Source of the DNA: Macrophomina tecta
Taxonomy: Eukaryota > Ascomycota > Dothideomycetes > Botryosphaeriales > Botryosphaeriaceae
DNA length: 64,000 nucleotides
Direction: 5' to 3'
Assembly (NCBI GenBank): GCA_024180945.1
Contig: JAKSGN010000035.1
Location: 310,001-374,000 of the forward strand
Shown: one piece after another, positions 33,047 to 46,210 of the stretch
How positions within the stretch are numbered: position 1 is the stretch's first letter
Layout: the number at the start of each line of letters is the position of its first letter
Translations under genes and position numbers: made by a program
The notes under the pieces: generated by a model
Databases searched by the model: none
What the model was told of the DNA's origin: nothing
The model's input: only the letters and a program-made list of their open reading frames with translations

Positions 33047-35149
33047 AGCGCGGGTGTCTTGAATGGTGGTCTGGGGAAAGGAGACGATGTGATGTCAAAA
33101 AGAGATTCTGGGATGATTTTATAAACTGAAAATACTTGCCGAAGCATCTATGCCGGCTAATGATACACTTCATATGAATGCACTTTTTTGAGCTGAAGGT
33201 GAGAGGTGAGACTGCAGTTGATCATCGTCAAAATAATCCTGTAGAGAGGAAAGTCTCCATAAGGCATGTTTCTCAATCTACAATTTCCACCATTGCAGCC
33301 GCCCGCTGCCGCAGTCACCGCCACCTGACGCCACTTTATGGAGACACTCCCGATATCCTAAAGGACCAGTCATTCCTTGATCCACCACAGCTACAACAAC
33401 AGAAACCTCTCCCCCCAACACTTGCCAGCCAGCGAACCAGGCAAAAAAGCTACCACGAACACACACACACACCCCCCCAAACCCGGCCTGATTGCCGCGC
33501 CCGCCCACTGCCTGCCAACCCTTTTCCGACTTTCCTAATTAGGCAATGAGCGGAGCATGTGCCAAGACCAGCCCGTCGGGGGAGGATCTGGTGCCAAGGC
33601 TGGGCGGCGGCGGCGGCGGCGGCGCCGCCTGTCTTACCCCTTCGTGCTTTTTTTTTTTTTTTTTTTGCGTGGCGCGGGCGAGGGGTGGAGAAGGAGGAGA
33701 AGGAGGAGCAGGAGGAGGAGGAGGAGTAGGGGACTATCAGTGGGTCCGCGGTAGGGGTGATGATGTTCGGTAGTTTTGGTGCTATCTAGTGGGCGAGTTG
33801 TGGTGGCGGTGTGCAAGTTGCGAAGGGTGAGCGCGGGTGGGATGTGGCAGGAGCGAAGATGAGGAGTTCAGATGCGCCAAGGGCAGAGAGGCGCGCCGAG
33901 ATCTGTGATTTTCTTTTGGAGAGCCGCAATGATGCGTGCTTGAGTCTCCAGTTTCTATGTATGTTGCATGTGTCTGACGGAGGACACGGAGAGTTTTTTT
34001 AGGGTGGGTTCGTTAGTCGGAAACATGGCGTCTGGCGACAGAACGACAGACGGCAAGAGATCAATTTAAGATTAGGGCCTCTGGCTCTGCTGAGACACAC
34101 GGTCTCGTGCCGCCAGCCGGGCGGACAGCGCCGAGTTCATGCGAGATTGATTAATTCGTGGCCGGGAAGTGCGTGGTACTGCCATCAAGAAACCAGGCGA
34201 TTTGCGGTAAAGATCTTACACTACCCTTCGTCTTGTCCCGAGGCATTTGAAGGAGAGCCACTTCGGGTTGACGAGAAAGGAAGGGTCAGCAGAGCTGGAC
34301 GATAAGTGTTCTCCCCGAGAGATCCCGGGGAAAGACTAAAAGATCGGCATGCCGACGGCGGAGTTGTCTGCCCGCCACGGCGCCGCCGGGGTCTCTCAGT
34401 TACGACTTCTTGGTATTAGCTCCGGGCACGTCACTTCCCTATGCGCACGCCTCGTTGGCTTATCGCCTCCACAACTTATGACATGGCGGGGCTGTTCTGC
34501 TCACCCTGCACCCCGTTCAAGCATAGCCCTGGCTGCTGGAGAAAGCTGGATATGACCGGTGTACCACCCCATCCTTTCGGACTCGATAGCTCTCGATTGT
34601 GTATATCCAAGGCTCTCCACGAGTGAGCTACTGCAGGGCAACTCTTCTACTTTCTGCAGTGCGTGCTTTTTCTCCTACCACTTTCAGTGAGGTCGATTGC
34701 ATGTCATAGTGTCCAAACTAGGTGGTGCTTGCTCCGAACCACTGCGGATGGTGTGGCGCGCAGTACGGCGGCAGGTAGCACCTGCGGATTGTCTCTATTG
34801 CCTCTGAAGAGGCGGTGGCGCGTTTCTACTCGGGAAATTCATGCGCTAAGGATTTGGTACACTGCCCGAATGGGCGAAGGAATAAGGATAGCTGCAGGTG
34901 AGTGGAGAATGGCACAGCCTAAATTGGTGCGATGTGCTTGGAGCGCTGTGCCGTATTTCCTAAACGGGACTGTTATTGTGGGGAGTGAGTCCGGAGAGGG
35001 GACGGGTTGACTGGTATTTAAGTAGTTGGTCGCTACCGCTCATGCTCCTGTTGGACTGAAGATCAGTATCCTGTTTCCTCGCTGTCGAAGCCTGTTATCC
35101 TTTAGAGTTGAGGGTCTTTAAGCCTTGTTGAGGCTCATCATCATCCAAC
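33047..35149. other. Intergenic region with GGC, GGA and poly-T simple repeats
   Basis: 2.1 kb. A (GGC)n patch lies at about 33604-33626, a 19-nt T run at 33648-33666 and a GGA-rich stretch at about 33690-33728. A TATTTAAG at 35015-35022 lies about 130 bp upstream of the next ATG and is a plausible TATA element. No gene seen. Confidence 0.45.
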
Positions 35150-36445
35150 ATGCGTTTTGTTCCCATCTTGTCTCTGATCGCTTATGTGGTAGCGGCTCCG
35201 CTGCCCACACAGGAAAACGAACTTATCCCAGGGAAATATATCGTCGTCTTGAAGCCCGAGGCCTCGTCGTCAGCCTTCACACAGGTCGTTGACTTGTTGG
35301 GCGACCGACTGGATCACAAATACGAAATCGGCTCGTTCAAGGCTGCTGCTGGCAGTCTGACCGAGACACTCTTGACTTCGATACGGAATCTCGGTTCAGT
35401 AAGTCGCAGAGCTGCTAAGGTGCCGGTAGCTAGATCAGGATAGGTGCTCATCACGTCTGACAGGTCGCCTATGTCGAACAAGACGCCATCGTCCGCACCG
35501 CCGCCCTCACCACCCAACCCAACGCACCCTGGGGCCTGGGACGAATCTCGCACCGCGCCAAAGACTCTCCCGACTACGTTTACGACACTTCCGGCGGCGA
35601 GGGCACCTGCGCGTATATCATCGACACGGGCATCTACACGGCACACCCAGACTTCGGCGGGCGGGCGACCTTCCTCGAGAACTTCTCTGGCGATGGGCAG
35701 GACACGGACGGCAACGGACACGGCACGCACGTGGCCGGGACCGTGGGCAGCGCGACGTACGGTGTGGCCAAGAAGACGTCGCTGCTCGCTGTCAAGGTGC
35801 TGGACGCCAGTGGCTCGGGCAGCAACACGGGCGTGCTGGCTGGCATCGCGTTCGCGGCGCGGGACGCCAAGGAGCGCGAGGCGCGCGGCGAGTGCGTGAA
35901 GGGATCAGTCGGGAATCTGAGTCTCGGGGGGATCATTAGTACCGCGCAGATGCAGGCTGTGAGGGCGGCGGTCGATGCAGGCCTCTTTCTGGCTGTGGCG
36001 GCGGGCAATAGCGGGCTGCCGACGATTCTGTTCAGCCCGGCGAATGAGCAGTCTGCGTGTACTGTTGGTGCAACGGACAAGGACGATAAGCTGGCGTCTT
36101 TCAGCAATTTCGGTTTGTTGGTGGATGTCCTGGCGCCCGGAGTGGATATCAAGTCGACGTGGAATGATGGCAAGACGGTAAGCTGGACTCGCTTTCCCGG
36201 GCACTTTTCATCCCTTGTTTCTGATGGCTGACGTGAGGCAGAACATCATTTCCGGCACGTCCATGGCCACGCCGCATGTTGCCGGTCTTGGGGCGTATCT
36301 TTTGGGTCTTGAGCAGCGCCGCAGCCCTCGTGATCTGTGTGCTCGAATTCAATCGCTGAGTACGAAGGATAAAGTTACGGGCACGGCTGGGCTGCCTCCG
36401 CCGTTGACCAAAAACTACCTGGCATTCAACGGTGCTAGCGCTTGA
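35150..36445 (+). CDS. Secreted subtilisin-like serine protease (proteinase K type, S8A)
   Basis: Three exons, 35150-35398, 35464-36177 and 36242-36445, give 388 residues, normal for secreted fungal proteinase K relatives. A signal peptide (MRFVPILSLIAYVVAAPLP) precedes an I9 propeptide (GKYIVVLKPEASSSAF...VAYVEQDAIVRT). The mature enzyme starts near APWGLGRISH. The catalytic triad is intact: D137 (AYIIDTGIY), H169 (GNGHGTHVAGT) and S328 (ISGTSMATPHVAG); the oxyanion Asn lies in AAGNSG. The usual roles are nutrient scavenging or host-protein degradation. The gene is isolated, with a long upstream region and a TATA-like element, fitting regulated expression. Confidence 0.95.
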
Positions 36446-38261
36446 TGATGCGCAAGCGGGTGTTTCTTTGATCCGACAAGTCCGGACAAGATGGGAGGGC
36501 TTGCAAAATTGACGGACCCGTGGAAGGCGTGTTATCTTTTTTTTTTTTTTTTTTTTCCTTTTTCTTAACGATGTACGGACGAATGCCAGACTCCGCACAG
36601 TCGGCACGATCCTTTTACCGAGCAGAAGTATAGGCGAGCATCGGCTGGAGGAAAGTGTTTCTGGAACACTTTGTGGAAGACAGATGTGGATGTCGGAAGG
36701 ACGCGGACTCGGCGACCGTGGCTCTCCTCCCGCCCCTAATTCCGGAAGCCTCTCCTATCGAGGAGATGACGACCGGCACGAACTCGTCAACTTTTCGGAA
36801 TGTGTTTGGATGCAAGAGGATCGGATTGACAGGGCGGAGTGGGTAAAAGACAAGAACGATGACGGTGCTTCGGGCGCCAAGAGAGCATGCATGACAAAGA
36901 GAACTCAGAGCAAAATCAGCGCTGAACCTGAAACGCATACTTCCTATTCGCAGAATCCGGGAGGGTGGTTAGGCCTACCTATTTGGCGGATGCATTTCGC
37001 ACGCTGAAACGAAAGGGCTGCTTATCTGCACGCCTGAGCAGAAGAATGGAAGCAGCAGCCCTCTTCTCAGCTGACAGCAGCGGCGAAGCGAGGCAAAGCA
37101 GCCAGCCAGCGCGCGCGGGCTGGTGAAACCCCCGCGGCGGAGCTTCTCGTGTTTCCGAAGTCAAAAAGACGCGGCGCCTCACCCAATGCGACGGGGGCAG
37201 AGGGCGATCGGCCAGAAAAGGGTCGCAACGGGCGAGCTGCGGGCACGGGCGCGCGCTCCCATTCGCTGGCCGCTCCTTTTTCGCTCGGAAACACGTGCCC
37301 GCGGTGATCCTCCTCTCTGAAACAGAGAGTTTGGTCGCAACGTCATCAGCGGCGGACCGGCGGCGGGCCTCCAGCCAGTCGGGACGGCAGGGCAGGAGGG
37401 CGCGCTGACGGGCGGGGACTAGAGCGCGGTGACAGGTGGCGGCCGCGACGACGACTGATGCGGCCGGCTGGCAGCCGTTTGGCCGCGAGCGCCCCCTTGG
37501 TTGACTTTGTGGCCGGCGATGGAGGCGCAAGCAGCAGGGAACGAGCCCAGCAGCGATGAGGCCATTTCGGCGGCGGCTGCGGGGCAGGCCAGCGCCGGGC
37601 GGACGGTGCGCGCTAGATCCGCTCGCAGCACCGCCGCCGCCTGCCTGCCTGCGAGCTCTCGTCACCCGCGCGCGCCGCCTGCCTGCTCGCCGCGCCCCAG
37701 CACCGCCCGCCAGGCCGTCCGCCCGCTGCTTGCCGCATGGTCTGCTCCTGCCGCCGCTGCATGACCGGAGGCGCCGGGGCCGCGCGCAGCAAAAGGGTGG
37801 TGTGTCGTGCGTGAGGTTGGGCGGTAGCATATCCCTGCTTGCTCAGAGTGATGTGCGCGCACCACACCCAGCTCGCCGTCCTCCTACCGAGCGAGTCGCG
37901 GTGCCACTTAGTTACCGCCGTACGAGCTCATCGTTCGCAAGAGGCTAGGGAGACGAGTCCTGCTGCCGATCAGTGCCCCAGCCTGGGACTGCGGCCTCTT
38001 GTCATAAGAAACCCGCCCCCATGCCGCTCCCGCCTCAGTCCCTCTGGTCTCCAACCACACACTCCGACTGCCCTGCTGATTGGGCGATTTCCGGCCGGGT
38101 GTGTCAGAGGGTGTTTTGCACTCTCCTCCACCATCGTCGACTGCCTCCCTCCCCCGAGCCTCTCCTTCATCGCCGTTTCCTAGTTTCAGTTTCCATGGGT
38201 CTTGCGGCCTGACGCTCTTCCATTTCGCCGCATCCGGTTCTCCCAACTCCACGTGTTTGAT
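36446..38261. other. Intergenic, very GC-rich, no supported gene
   Basis: A 20-nt T run (36537-36556) lies about 90 bp past the protease stop. From 37050 to 37900 the DNA is extremely GC-rich, producing long Arg/Ala/Pro ORFs in several frames; the 283-codon minus ORF (37830-36979) is one of these. The last 250 bp are the CT-rich leader of the next gene. Confidence 0.45.
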
Positions 38262-39796
38262 ATGCTGTCTTCCGCTTCACGGCCCCGGCCATCGCTTTTC
38301 ATTGCTGTCGCCGCATCGCTCCTGCTGCTCTTTCTCACCTGGTCGCACCTGGGGCTTGCCAGTCAAAGTGCTCTGAACGCCGATTTCGTCCCCGAAACCG
38401 TCCAGCTGGACCACACCTTCGGCAAGCCCGCCCATGCCGAAGGCCTTACCGAGCAACCAAAAAAGCCGGCCACCGGAACACACCCTTGCGCTCAGCTGCC
38501 CGGCGCCGAAGATGTCTTCGTGGTTATGAAAACCAGCGCCACCGAGGTGCACGAGAAGCTGCCCACCCACCTGGAGACCACGTTCCGCTGCATTCCCAAC
38601 TTCGCCGTCTTTTCCGACTATGAAGAGGAGGTTCAAGGCCAGAAGGTGTTTGATGTGCTCGATGAGGTCAACGAGACGCTGAGGAAAACACACCAGGATT
38701 TCAGCCTGTATAGGCAGCTGCACGAGTACAAGAGCAAGGACAAGGACCTGGTGGGCCTCGCCGATCTCGTAGAACGCCAGGGTCTGAGGCTGGACAAGTG
38801 GAAGTGGCTCCCTCTGATGGAAAAGGCGCTCAAGGCCCGGCCCGAGTCCAAGTTCTACTTCTTCATGGAAGCCGACACCTACATCGTCTGGTCCAACCTT
38901 CTCCGGTGGCTTTCCTTCTTCGACCCGCAGAAGCCTTTGTACATCGGCGGCCAAAATTGGATGCTGGACAAGCAATTTGCCTCCGGCGGCTCCGGCATCA
39001 TCCTGTCGAAAAACTCCCTGGAGCGCGTAGTGGCCCAGCGCAGGGAAAATCTCGACGTCTTTGACAAGTTGACTGCGGCTGACTACGCTGGCGATGTGGT
39101 GTTGGCTCGAGCAATGGAGACGGTCGCCGTCCCCTTGACGGGTGCTTTCCCCATCATCCAGGGCGAAAACCCGTACACGCTGGACTACACCCAAAACCAC
39201 TGGTGCTACCCCGTGGTGTCCTACCACCACATGAAGCCTGAGTGGACCAAGGCCATGTGGGACTTCGAGCAGAGCTGGATGAGCCAGAGTGTAAGTTTTC
39301 ACCGCTCCTTTTCCGTCTTGCCCGGATGACACGCACTCTCTACAATCCCGACGATCTTCCTATCTCCATGAACCCCCGCTTCATGAATCGCAACGAAATG
39401 CTGACGTTCGCCGCCTCCACGTAGACCGACCGCCCCATCCTCCGTCACCGCGACGTCTTTGCGCACGTGGTGGCCCCACAGATCTCGGGCGAGAAGAACG
39501 GCTGGGACAATCTGTCCGACGACTACGAAGAGACGCCACAGGAGTACACACTCCAAGGCTGTCGCGAAGCGTGCGCCCAGCGCGCCGACTGCGTCCAGTA
39601 CCTGTTCTCACCCGGCCGCTGCCAGACGGGCAAAGTAATACGCCTCGGCCAAGCAGGCTCAGAGCGCGACCCGGTCAACCTGGGCGGCGCCGAGAGCACG
39701 AGCGGCTGGGTCGTCGACCGAATCAACAGCTTCATCCAAACCGTCGAGCCTTGCCAGCAGGATTACTGGATCAAAGAGCTTGCGACGATGGAGTAA
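38262..39796 (+). CDS. Type II membrane glycosyltransferase (fringe-like, GT31-related) with PAN/Apple-like C terminus
   Basis: Two exons, 38262-39290 and 39425-39796, give 466 residues. I take the ATG at 38262 (MLSSASRPRPSLFIA) because it places the signal anchor (SLFIAVAASLLLLFLTW) near the N terminus; an in-frame ATG at 38202 is less likely. The lumenal domain has VFVVMKTSATEVHEKLPTHLET, FRCIPNFAVFSDYE, PESKFYFFMEADTYIVWSNL with a DXD-type EAD at residues 203-205, and PLYIGGQNWM...ASGGSGIILS. This is the core of fungal fringe-like transferases. Exon 2 has a Cys-patterned PAN-like unit (GCREACAQRADCVQYLFSPGR). Golgi location and a galactosyl- or glucosyl-type activity are inferred; the sugar is not known. 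Confidence 0.85.
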
Positions 39797-42691
39797 AGAC
39801 GTACTTCTACTGCATTCATTTCTAATATTTTCCCTTGCGCGGCTGCACATATCATCACGAGGGTTGATTTTCTCGTCCTTTTTTTTTAAAAAAAAGCATT
39901 TTTGATGCTGATGGAGGGACGGTGTTACTAGAAGGAGGGGTCCAAAAAGACAAGGAGTCTATGGCGCATGAATACATAGTAGCTTTTGATACCAAAGGAA
40001 CGGGGGGTGTATTTTGCCGGCTTTTTCCGAGTCGTTGCTGTTGTCGTTACATGGTTTATCCTAGGATGCTTCCGTCACTGTTGCATCAGAAGTCGTTTGA
40101 GAACCGTTTCCAAATGTGGGTGCGAGTGTTATCCCTTCGTGATATCTTTGGCATCATGTGGATGCGGCAGTAGCTGGCTTTACATCTGCCTGAGGTTCCT
40201 GCGCATGATCGCTCCGAGCGGGAGCTTATGCGGCTCCGAGACGAGAGGCGCTCGTTTGGGCAGGTCCGTATGTGTGGGCAGTGGAGTAGCCGCCACCGGT
40301 TCCGAGACGTCATTACGAGATCCGCCACTGTGTGGAGATGCTTCGGTATATGTGCTGACACTTTTTCTATAAGGTTCGATGGGAGCGGATGGCACAGAGA
40401 GGGACGGTGTTTCGGCGGTCGCAAGGCGGAAACATGCGGGGGAGCGCGGCCTGCCAGAAATCAACACTTCCTTTCAACCTGCAGCGCCGTTGTGTCAGAC
40501 GGGCGGTTGGTGTTTTATGCGGCTTCCAGAGACGGCATAACGGAGGACGGCCTCTGTTTTAACTGCGGGAAAGACTTCAAGGTGTGCCTCACTGGGTTCG
40601 TCGACGCGGTTGAGCAGAGATCAGGCGGAACGGACAGTCTTTTCTAGCTCCTCCACAACCGTTGCATCGATTTGCGTCTTGGATGCCTCCTTCCAGCAAT
40701 ACGGCGGGCACCCGGCAAACCTTCCGTCAGCGATCAGGCCTTTCTTTTGGGGGGGAGGGGGGCCGATGGAGGTCACCCCCACAATCGGGCATGACGATCC
40801 ACCCGGCCTCACAATGTGTGCATCATCATCTTACACCAAAAACCCTCCCGGAGGAGTAGCAGTCTGTGCCAGCGCGGTCGCCTTAAGCAAGAGTTATTGA
40901 GAGCAGCCAGATCAGGTCAAAAATAAAAATAAGAGTGAAAGTCACCCCAGAGCTTGGCTTTCATCATCACATCATTCGGTCTCGCCGTGCGCCCTGGGCT
41001 GAAGATGTTCTAGCGCACTGCCACAGCCGCTGCAGACTCCATCTTTTCTCTTTTTTTTTTTTTTAGTTCCGCGGCGGAACAAGGTGGACGAGGGTTCGAA
41101 GAAGGCGGAACCCTGTCACCCGCGTTCCCGTCTTCGCCATGCCGCCCTATGGATATTGAGGTGCATCCTCCTCGTTCCTTGGTGCGCTTATCTCGACGCA
41201 TAAGTGAGCATCTTAATGCGCCCTTTTTTCAGGCATGCCACCGGCATCGACTGCTGGTCTATCCTTTCCGCAACACTAAACCTTCAAGCCGCTTCCGGGA
41301 AGGGAATTCGGGGAGGGAAAGGGGAGAACAGAAGAAGGGGGTGGGGGGAGGGTGCATGGGGCCATTGGCAAAGAAAGCCACGGATCGCTAGCAGAGGAAG
41401 CATTCGGCCTTGGCCGGTCGCCCCGAGCTCCGCTTTCTCGTCTGCCGCTCTTGTCTCTCTTCTTCTTCTTCAGAGAGCACCGGACGGACGCACATGCCAT
41501 TTCTCGAAAAAGATAGGAAAGAACTGATCCTCCGGGCGGGCCCTGTGCGCTCGTGCTCTCCTGGTCTCTCTGACCCGTCTCTTCCTCGCACTGTCCAACC
41601 TCGTGATTCTTTAGCACCGCCGTTTGCGAGCCCCGCTGAGGGTCCCCTCTCGTTCGGTGTCCAATGACACCGAAAACGAAGTAAATACGGGATCCATTGA
41701 TAGCTCACAGAAAAAGCAAGCGCATGGAAACCCGGGGGCACCGCCTCGCAACTGGGCCGAGCCACGATCGTGATGGAGGGAGAGGGGAAAAGGGAAAAGG
41801 ATGGGCAAGGCGCGCTTTCAATCACACCTTGCCCCTGATTGTCGGCTCGCTCCAAAAAAGCGCGGACGGCGGCGAGTGCCAAACGGGCAGTGCAGAGGGC
41901 AGACCGACAAAGGCGCGAGCGAGATGATGAAGATTGGCAATCCACACACACACGCGAGGGAGCAAGCGCCCCCCCTTCCACGGCGCTCGCGATCGGCTAC
42001 GTACGGCCGGCCGGGGGGAAGGAGGCAATGGAAGGCGGCGCGCGTGGCGGCGTTGTTCGATGTACACCGAGCCAATTTCTCGCCACGCCGGGCGCTGCTG
42101 CGCAAGTGGGAAGTCTGGCGATCATGGCGCTCGAAATAGCCCACGATGCACGCCGGGCGCAGTGATTTCATGGTGGTGAGGTTCGAGCAGCGGCCGGGCA
42201 GGACGGGGGGAAAGACAGGCGGGAAAAGGGGCCGCGTATACCCCCACCGCTCCACTGGGACACCACCCCGATCCGCGCCCTGCCCGATATTTCCACGACA
42301 CGAATCCCGCCCTCCGACTGGCTGGCCCTCTCGTACCAAGCATTGCGGCCCTGCGGTATCCGTCGCTTGGAGCTCAGAAATGACCGCATTCGCTGATAAC
42401 GTAGATCTCTAACCCGCCCGTCCACGCCTGCCACCCGCGCCAGGGCAATCTGAGGCCTACGTACTTGAGCCTCGCATGCCGCGTACTCGACAGCTTCTGG
42501 CGTGTGAGGCTCATCCAACCAACCCGTCCACTCCCTGCTGCTGCTGCCACTCTCTCGCAGCCCATTCTGTCCCCCGGAGACCCGCTCGCTCACCGTCTCC
42601 CTTGCTTTGCTCAGCGCTGTTTTTTCGCCGCAAGAGTCTACCCTCCATTCTCCTGAATCCTTGTCAAGCCCTTAAGCCCCAACCTACAACC
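39797..42691. other. Long intergenic region, no supported gene
   Basis: 2.9 kb. A minus-strand ORF at 40467-40180 (95 codons) has a Ser/Pro/Thr-rich, somewhat protein-like translation but no motif, start context or splice partner. A T run lies at 41051-41064, and CA-rich and G-rich patches at 41330-41360 and 41940-41955. The last 250 bp are the pyrimidine-rich leader of the GH16 gene. Confidence 0.4.
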
Positions 42692-44002
42692 ATGCGTTCC
42701 CAATTTGCATCTGCCGGCGCCGCCGCCGCCATTCTGTCTGCTGCCGTCCCACTCGCTTCGGCCCAGCTTTACTCGTCCTGCAACCCCACCGAGAACTGTA
42801 TGCTTAAAGCCCTTGTCCCGGTCATAAAACGTGACTCGCAAAAGGCCGACCCCGCTGACGCAATTGAACCTTCTTTAGCTACCTGCCCGCCTGACGTTGG
42901 CCTGGACCAGTGGGAGTTCACCAGTGACTTCACCACCGGAAACAATGACAGCTGGATCGGTGCCGACTACACTGTCATCAACTACGGTGATAACGGTGCC
43001 GAGTTTACCATCAACAAGGACACCGATGCCCCCACTATGCACACCGAGTTCTACACCTTCTTCGGTTACTTTGAGGTCGAGATGAAGGCTGCTCCCGGTA
43101 CTGGTGTCGTCAGCTCTATCGTTCTGGAGTCGGATGACCTGGACGAAGTCGACTGGGTAAGTTGCCATTTCACGAAAGAGCAGACATGGCAGTGGCCTGC
43201 AACACGCAGCCCAATTGATAGATCTCGAAGCTAATTGGATCACGCAGGAATTCCTTGGCGGCAACAACACCTCTGTCCAGAGTGTAAGTTTGTATCCTGT
43301 CGATCCGAAAGAACGCGCTCGCTAATGAACCCCTTTTAGAACTACTTCGGCAAGGGCAACACCACCAGCTACGACCGTGGAGCGTACCACGAGGTCGACA
43401 CTCCCGTCGACACCTGGCACAAATACGCCTTCAGGTGGACCAACGCCTCCATGGAGTGGATCATTGACGGCACCACCGTCCGTACCCTTGAGTATGCGGA
43501 TGCTCTCGGGGGCAAGAACTACCCTCAGACTCCCGCCCGTCTCTCCCTCGGTGTCTGGTCTGCCGGTACTAAGAAGCAGAACTACTGGACCGTCCAGTGG
43601 GCTGGTGGTTACACTGACTTCGATGAGGCCCCCTTTACCATGTACGTGAGGAACGTCAAGATCATCAACTACAACCCTGCCAAGCTGTACAACTGGACCG
43701 ACACCACTGGTTCGTTCGAGAGCATTTCTCTGTCCAACGAGACTGTCACCGTCAACTCCACCGCTACCACCGATGGCGGTGTGAACGCCAGTGACGAGGA
43801 CCACAGCGGTGTGGTCAACAACGGCTCTACCTCCACCTCGAGCTCTTCCGGCGGCTCCACTACCGCCAGCAGTGCTTCGAGCAGCGGTACCGCCTTTGCC
43901 CAGAATGGCTCGTCCGGCGCATCGCCTCTGATGAACAACGCTTGGATCTTCAGCACCACCGTCAGCCTCGTCAGCTTTGCCATCGGCTTCTCGCTTCTGT
44001 AA
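42692..44002 (+). CDS. GPI-anchored Crh-type transglycosylase (GH16)
   Basis: Four exons, 42692-42797, 42879-43156, 43248-43283 and 43340-44002, give 360 residues. A signal peptide (MRSQFASAGAAAAILSA) precedes CNPTENSTCPPDVGLDQ, typical of Crh proteins. The GH16 core follows: YTVINYGDNGAEFTINK, then the catalytic DEVDWE with nucleophile E125, D127 and acid/base E129, then EFLGGNNTSVQSNYFGKGN and WHKYAFRWTNASMEWIIDG. A Ser/Thr-rich linker and a hydrophobic end (STTVSLVSFAIGFSLL) form a GPI signal. Crh enzymes cross-link chitin to beta-1,6- and beta-1,3-glucan in the wall. The intron after W128 separates D127 from E129, and the exon with E129 is only 36 nt. Confidence 0.95.
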
Positions 44003-44824
44003 GCGAGATGACTTGTATACGACTCCTAGTTGGGTACGAGTTTGATTGCGTACACGAATTTCTGAAATGCTTCTGTATGAGCGAAAGCCCCCAAGCCCCC
44101 CATTGATCCTTGAAGGGTCAAAAATCCAACTCTGGTCCCTGGCCTAGTGCCAGTGTATTTTGTCACGCTAGAGAACTGTTTTATGTTGTTGCCGATGGGA
44201 TGTCGTCTTTGGGATGTTTTTTTTTTTTTTTAACCGTTCTATACCTACTTTGTAATCAGCTTCGCTGGTCTCTTGTATCTTCTCATGCTTACCACACACT
44301 CGAACAAAGCGGTCCAGTCATTTGGAACTTCGCTCCCTCGTCCTCACAGAGAGTCCTCCGCGTAACGTCTTTCACGATTGCGTATCTTCTTTTGCTCGGC
44401 TTTCCTTCCTGGGTATGCGAGCATATCTGTGCGCGCGCGATGCTGGACGATGTAAAGCCTCATTTTTATCAAGAAAAAAAAACGTATTTTTGACGCTTTT
44501 TCGTAACTTTATTAACTGCATCTCTCCGGCGTTGTATGGCAATATGTTAGATGAGTATCCTTCGGGGAGATGTATTTCTACGGTTGGAGGTAATAGCCAC
44601 CAATTCATCGAGGGGTTGTTTCGTGATCAGCGCCCGAAAGCACCAGCGCATACCAAAAACGGCGAAGTTTTAATATAGATGAAGTAGTAGTGCAAATTGC
44701 GAAGGAAAATCGCGAGATATTTTTTCCCTGAAATGTGCTGTTTGAGTCAGGGCACCGTTGTGTGGGCGTGTGATAATGACGATACGAGGGCGGGTGTTTT
44801 CGTGTGTACGGGGCTTGCTCGTAT

Positions 44825-44865
<41 letters not shown>

Positions 44866-46100
44866 GGGGCGGGATGAGACACTCGTCCGGATGCAAATGT
44901 TCGGGGGAGCAGTCGCGTCGACGATTCCGTTCGAATGGACATTTCGGGCCGGGAGGATGCAGAAAAACCTTGCCGGAGTTGGTGAGCGATTGGGTTGGCT
45001 GGACGGACGGGGCGGATCGACATTGCTCGTCGAGACTTTTTCCCTCCCCGTCCCACCCGTCCTTCCCGCGCGCATTCTGCTGCCTCACTTGATTCGATCA
45101 ACCGGGCGGTCGTTGCCGGCACCGGAGCGACTTGTTTATTTTTAGGTGAGGGCCGTGGGTTCATGTGTGCTCGTTCTCGTGATGAGCGAGGGCTGCGGTT
45201 CTTATCAGTTAGGTCCCAGCTTCTTTTTTTTTTTTTTTTTACTGTCTTACAGCGTGCAGGGGGTATGCTTGTTCCGCTTTTCGGATGGATTGGACAGGGG
45301 GGTCGTCGGCATGGGGATCACGGGCACTGCGGGAATGGGTGGCCTTGTTGGTTGGCGTGGGCTTGGGAGAGATCCACTTTCGGCTTACGGTTTTACGGGT
45401 CGGGCGGGTGGTGAGTAAGCGGCGTGTTCTCGGTGCTGCGGAACAAGAGGCGTGGGAGGGCGACGGAGGATTTCTCTTCCTCGCGCTGCGTTTGAGGATG
45501 TGATTGAGCCCGTCATCGGCGGTTCCCACCGTGGACTTGCCTGTGTGTTCTACTGCACAGGGAGGAAAAGCCAGGCTGCTTTCGTTACAGTATCGGACGG
45601 ATCCTTTGCATTGAATCCTGTGTCCGAGCGTTTCCTCCCCAAGCGCTAATGGGCCTGCCTGCACTGCGGCCGCCGTCAAAGCTCAAGCCTTATTTGTACC
45701 GCTGGTGTCTCGCTGCGGAAAAACATCGATGGAGGCCAGTTGCTGGTCGACTCACCAAAGGCTAGGAATGACGCGAAGCCGCACCCAGGGCTGCCTCGGG
45801 CAATCCGGTCGATTGTATTAGCGCAGAGGATATCATCCCATCGACCGCCCACTAGGAAAAGCGCTACCTTGGTCTACTCGCAGCAGCTCCACCCAGACCG
45901 CACGAGTGCCGCCATTGGACTCGTCCTGCGTCAGCGATGACTGAATGGATGCGTGAATTAATTGATCTTTGTTGTTGCACATGGAGGCAGGACCCACTGT
46001 TTAACTCTTCGGCTTAGGGCACAGCGAAGAGCTACCCCGCTATTACCCCTCACCACCGAGTATTTGAGCAGCTTCGCCTCCCCTCTTCTCTTTTCTTTTC
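44003..46100. other. Intergenic region with (AC)n microsatellite, upstream of THI5
   Basis: 2.1 kb. T runs lie at 44217-44231 and 45224-45240, and an AC microsatellite at 44827-44862. No gene recognised. A CT-rich stretch at 46078-46100 leads into the candidate first splice donor of the THI5 leader. Confidence 0.45.
44827..44862. repeat. (AC)18 microsatellite
   Basis: A perfect dinucleotide run of 36 nt. It is the only long dinucleotide repeat in the window. Confidence 0.95.
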
Positions 46101-46210
46101 GTAAGAGCAATCGAAGCTCCCGTACGCGCCATCTATTACCTCAATTTCAATCGCAAAAATCGAAAGAAAACAGTTGCTCCGGTACGAATTGCACGGAACA
46201 ACAAGGAGCA

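Noticed and set aside
36979..37830. 283-codon minus ORF
   Set aside because: Arg/Ala/Pro-only composition in extremely GC-rich DNA, with long frames on both strands; no conserved motif.
38202..38261. Upstream in-frame ATG for the glycosyltransferase
   Set aside because: It would put 20 Arg-containing residues before the signal anchor; the ATG at 38262 gives a standard type II anchor.
38277..39332. 351-codon antisense ORF over the glycosyltransferase gene
   Set aside because: Arises from strong third-position C/G bias of the sense strand; no domain.
44827..44862. AC repeat considered as a CRISPR or regulatory array
   Set aside because: A plain dinucleotide microsatellite with no spacers.
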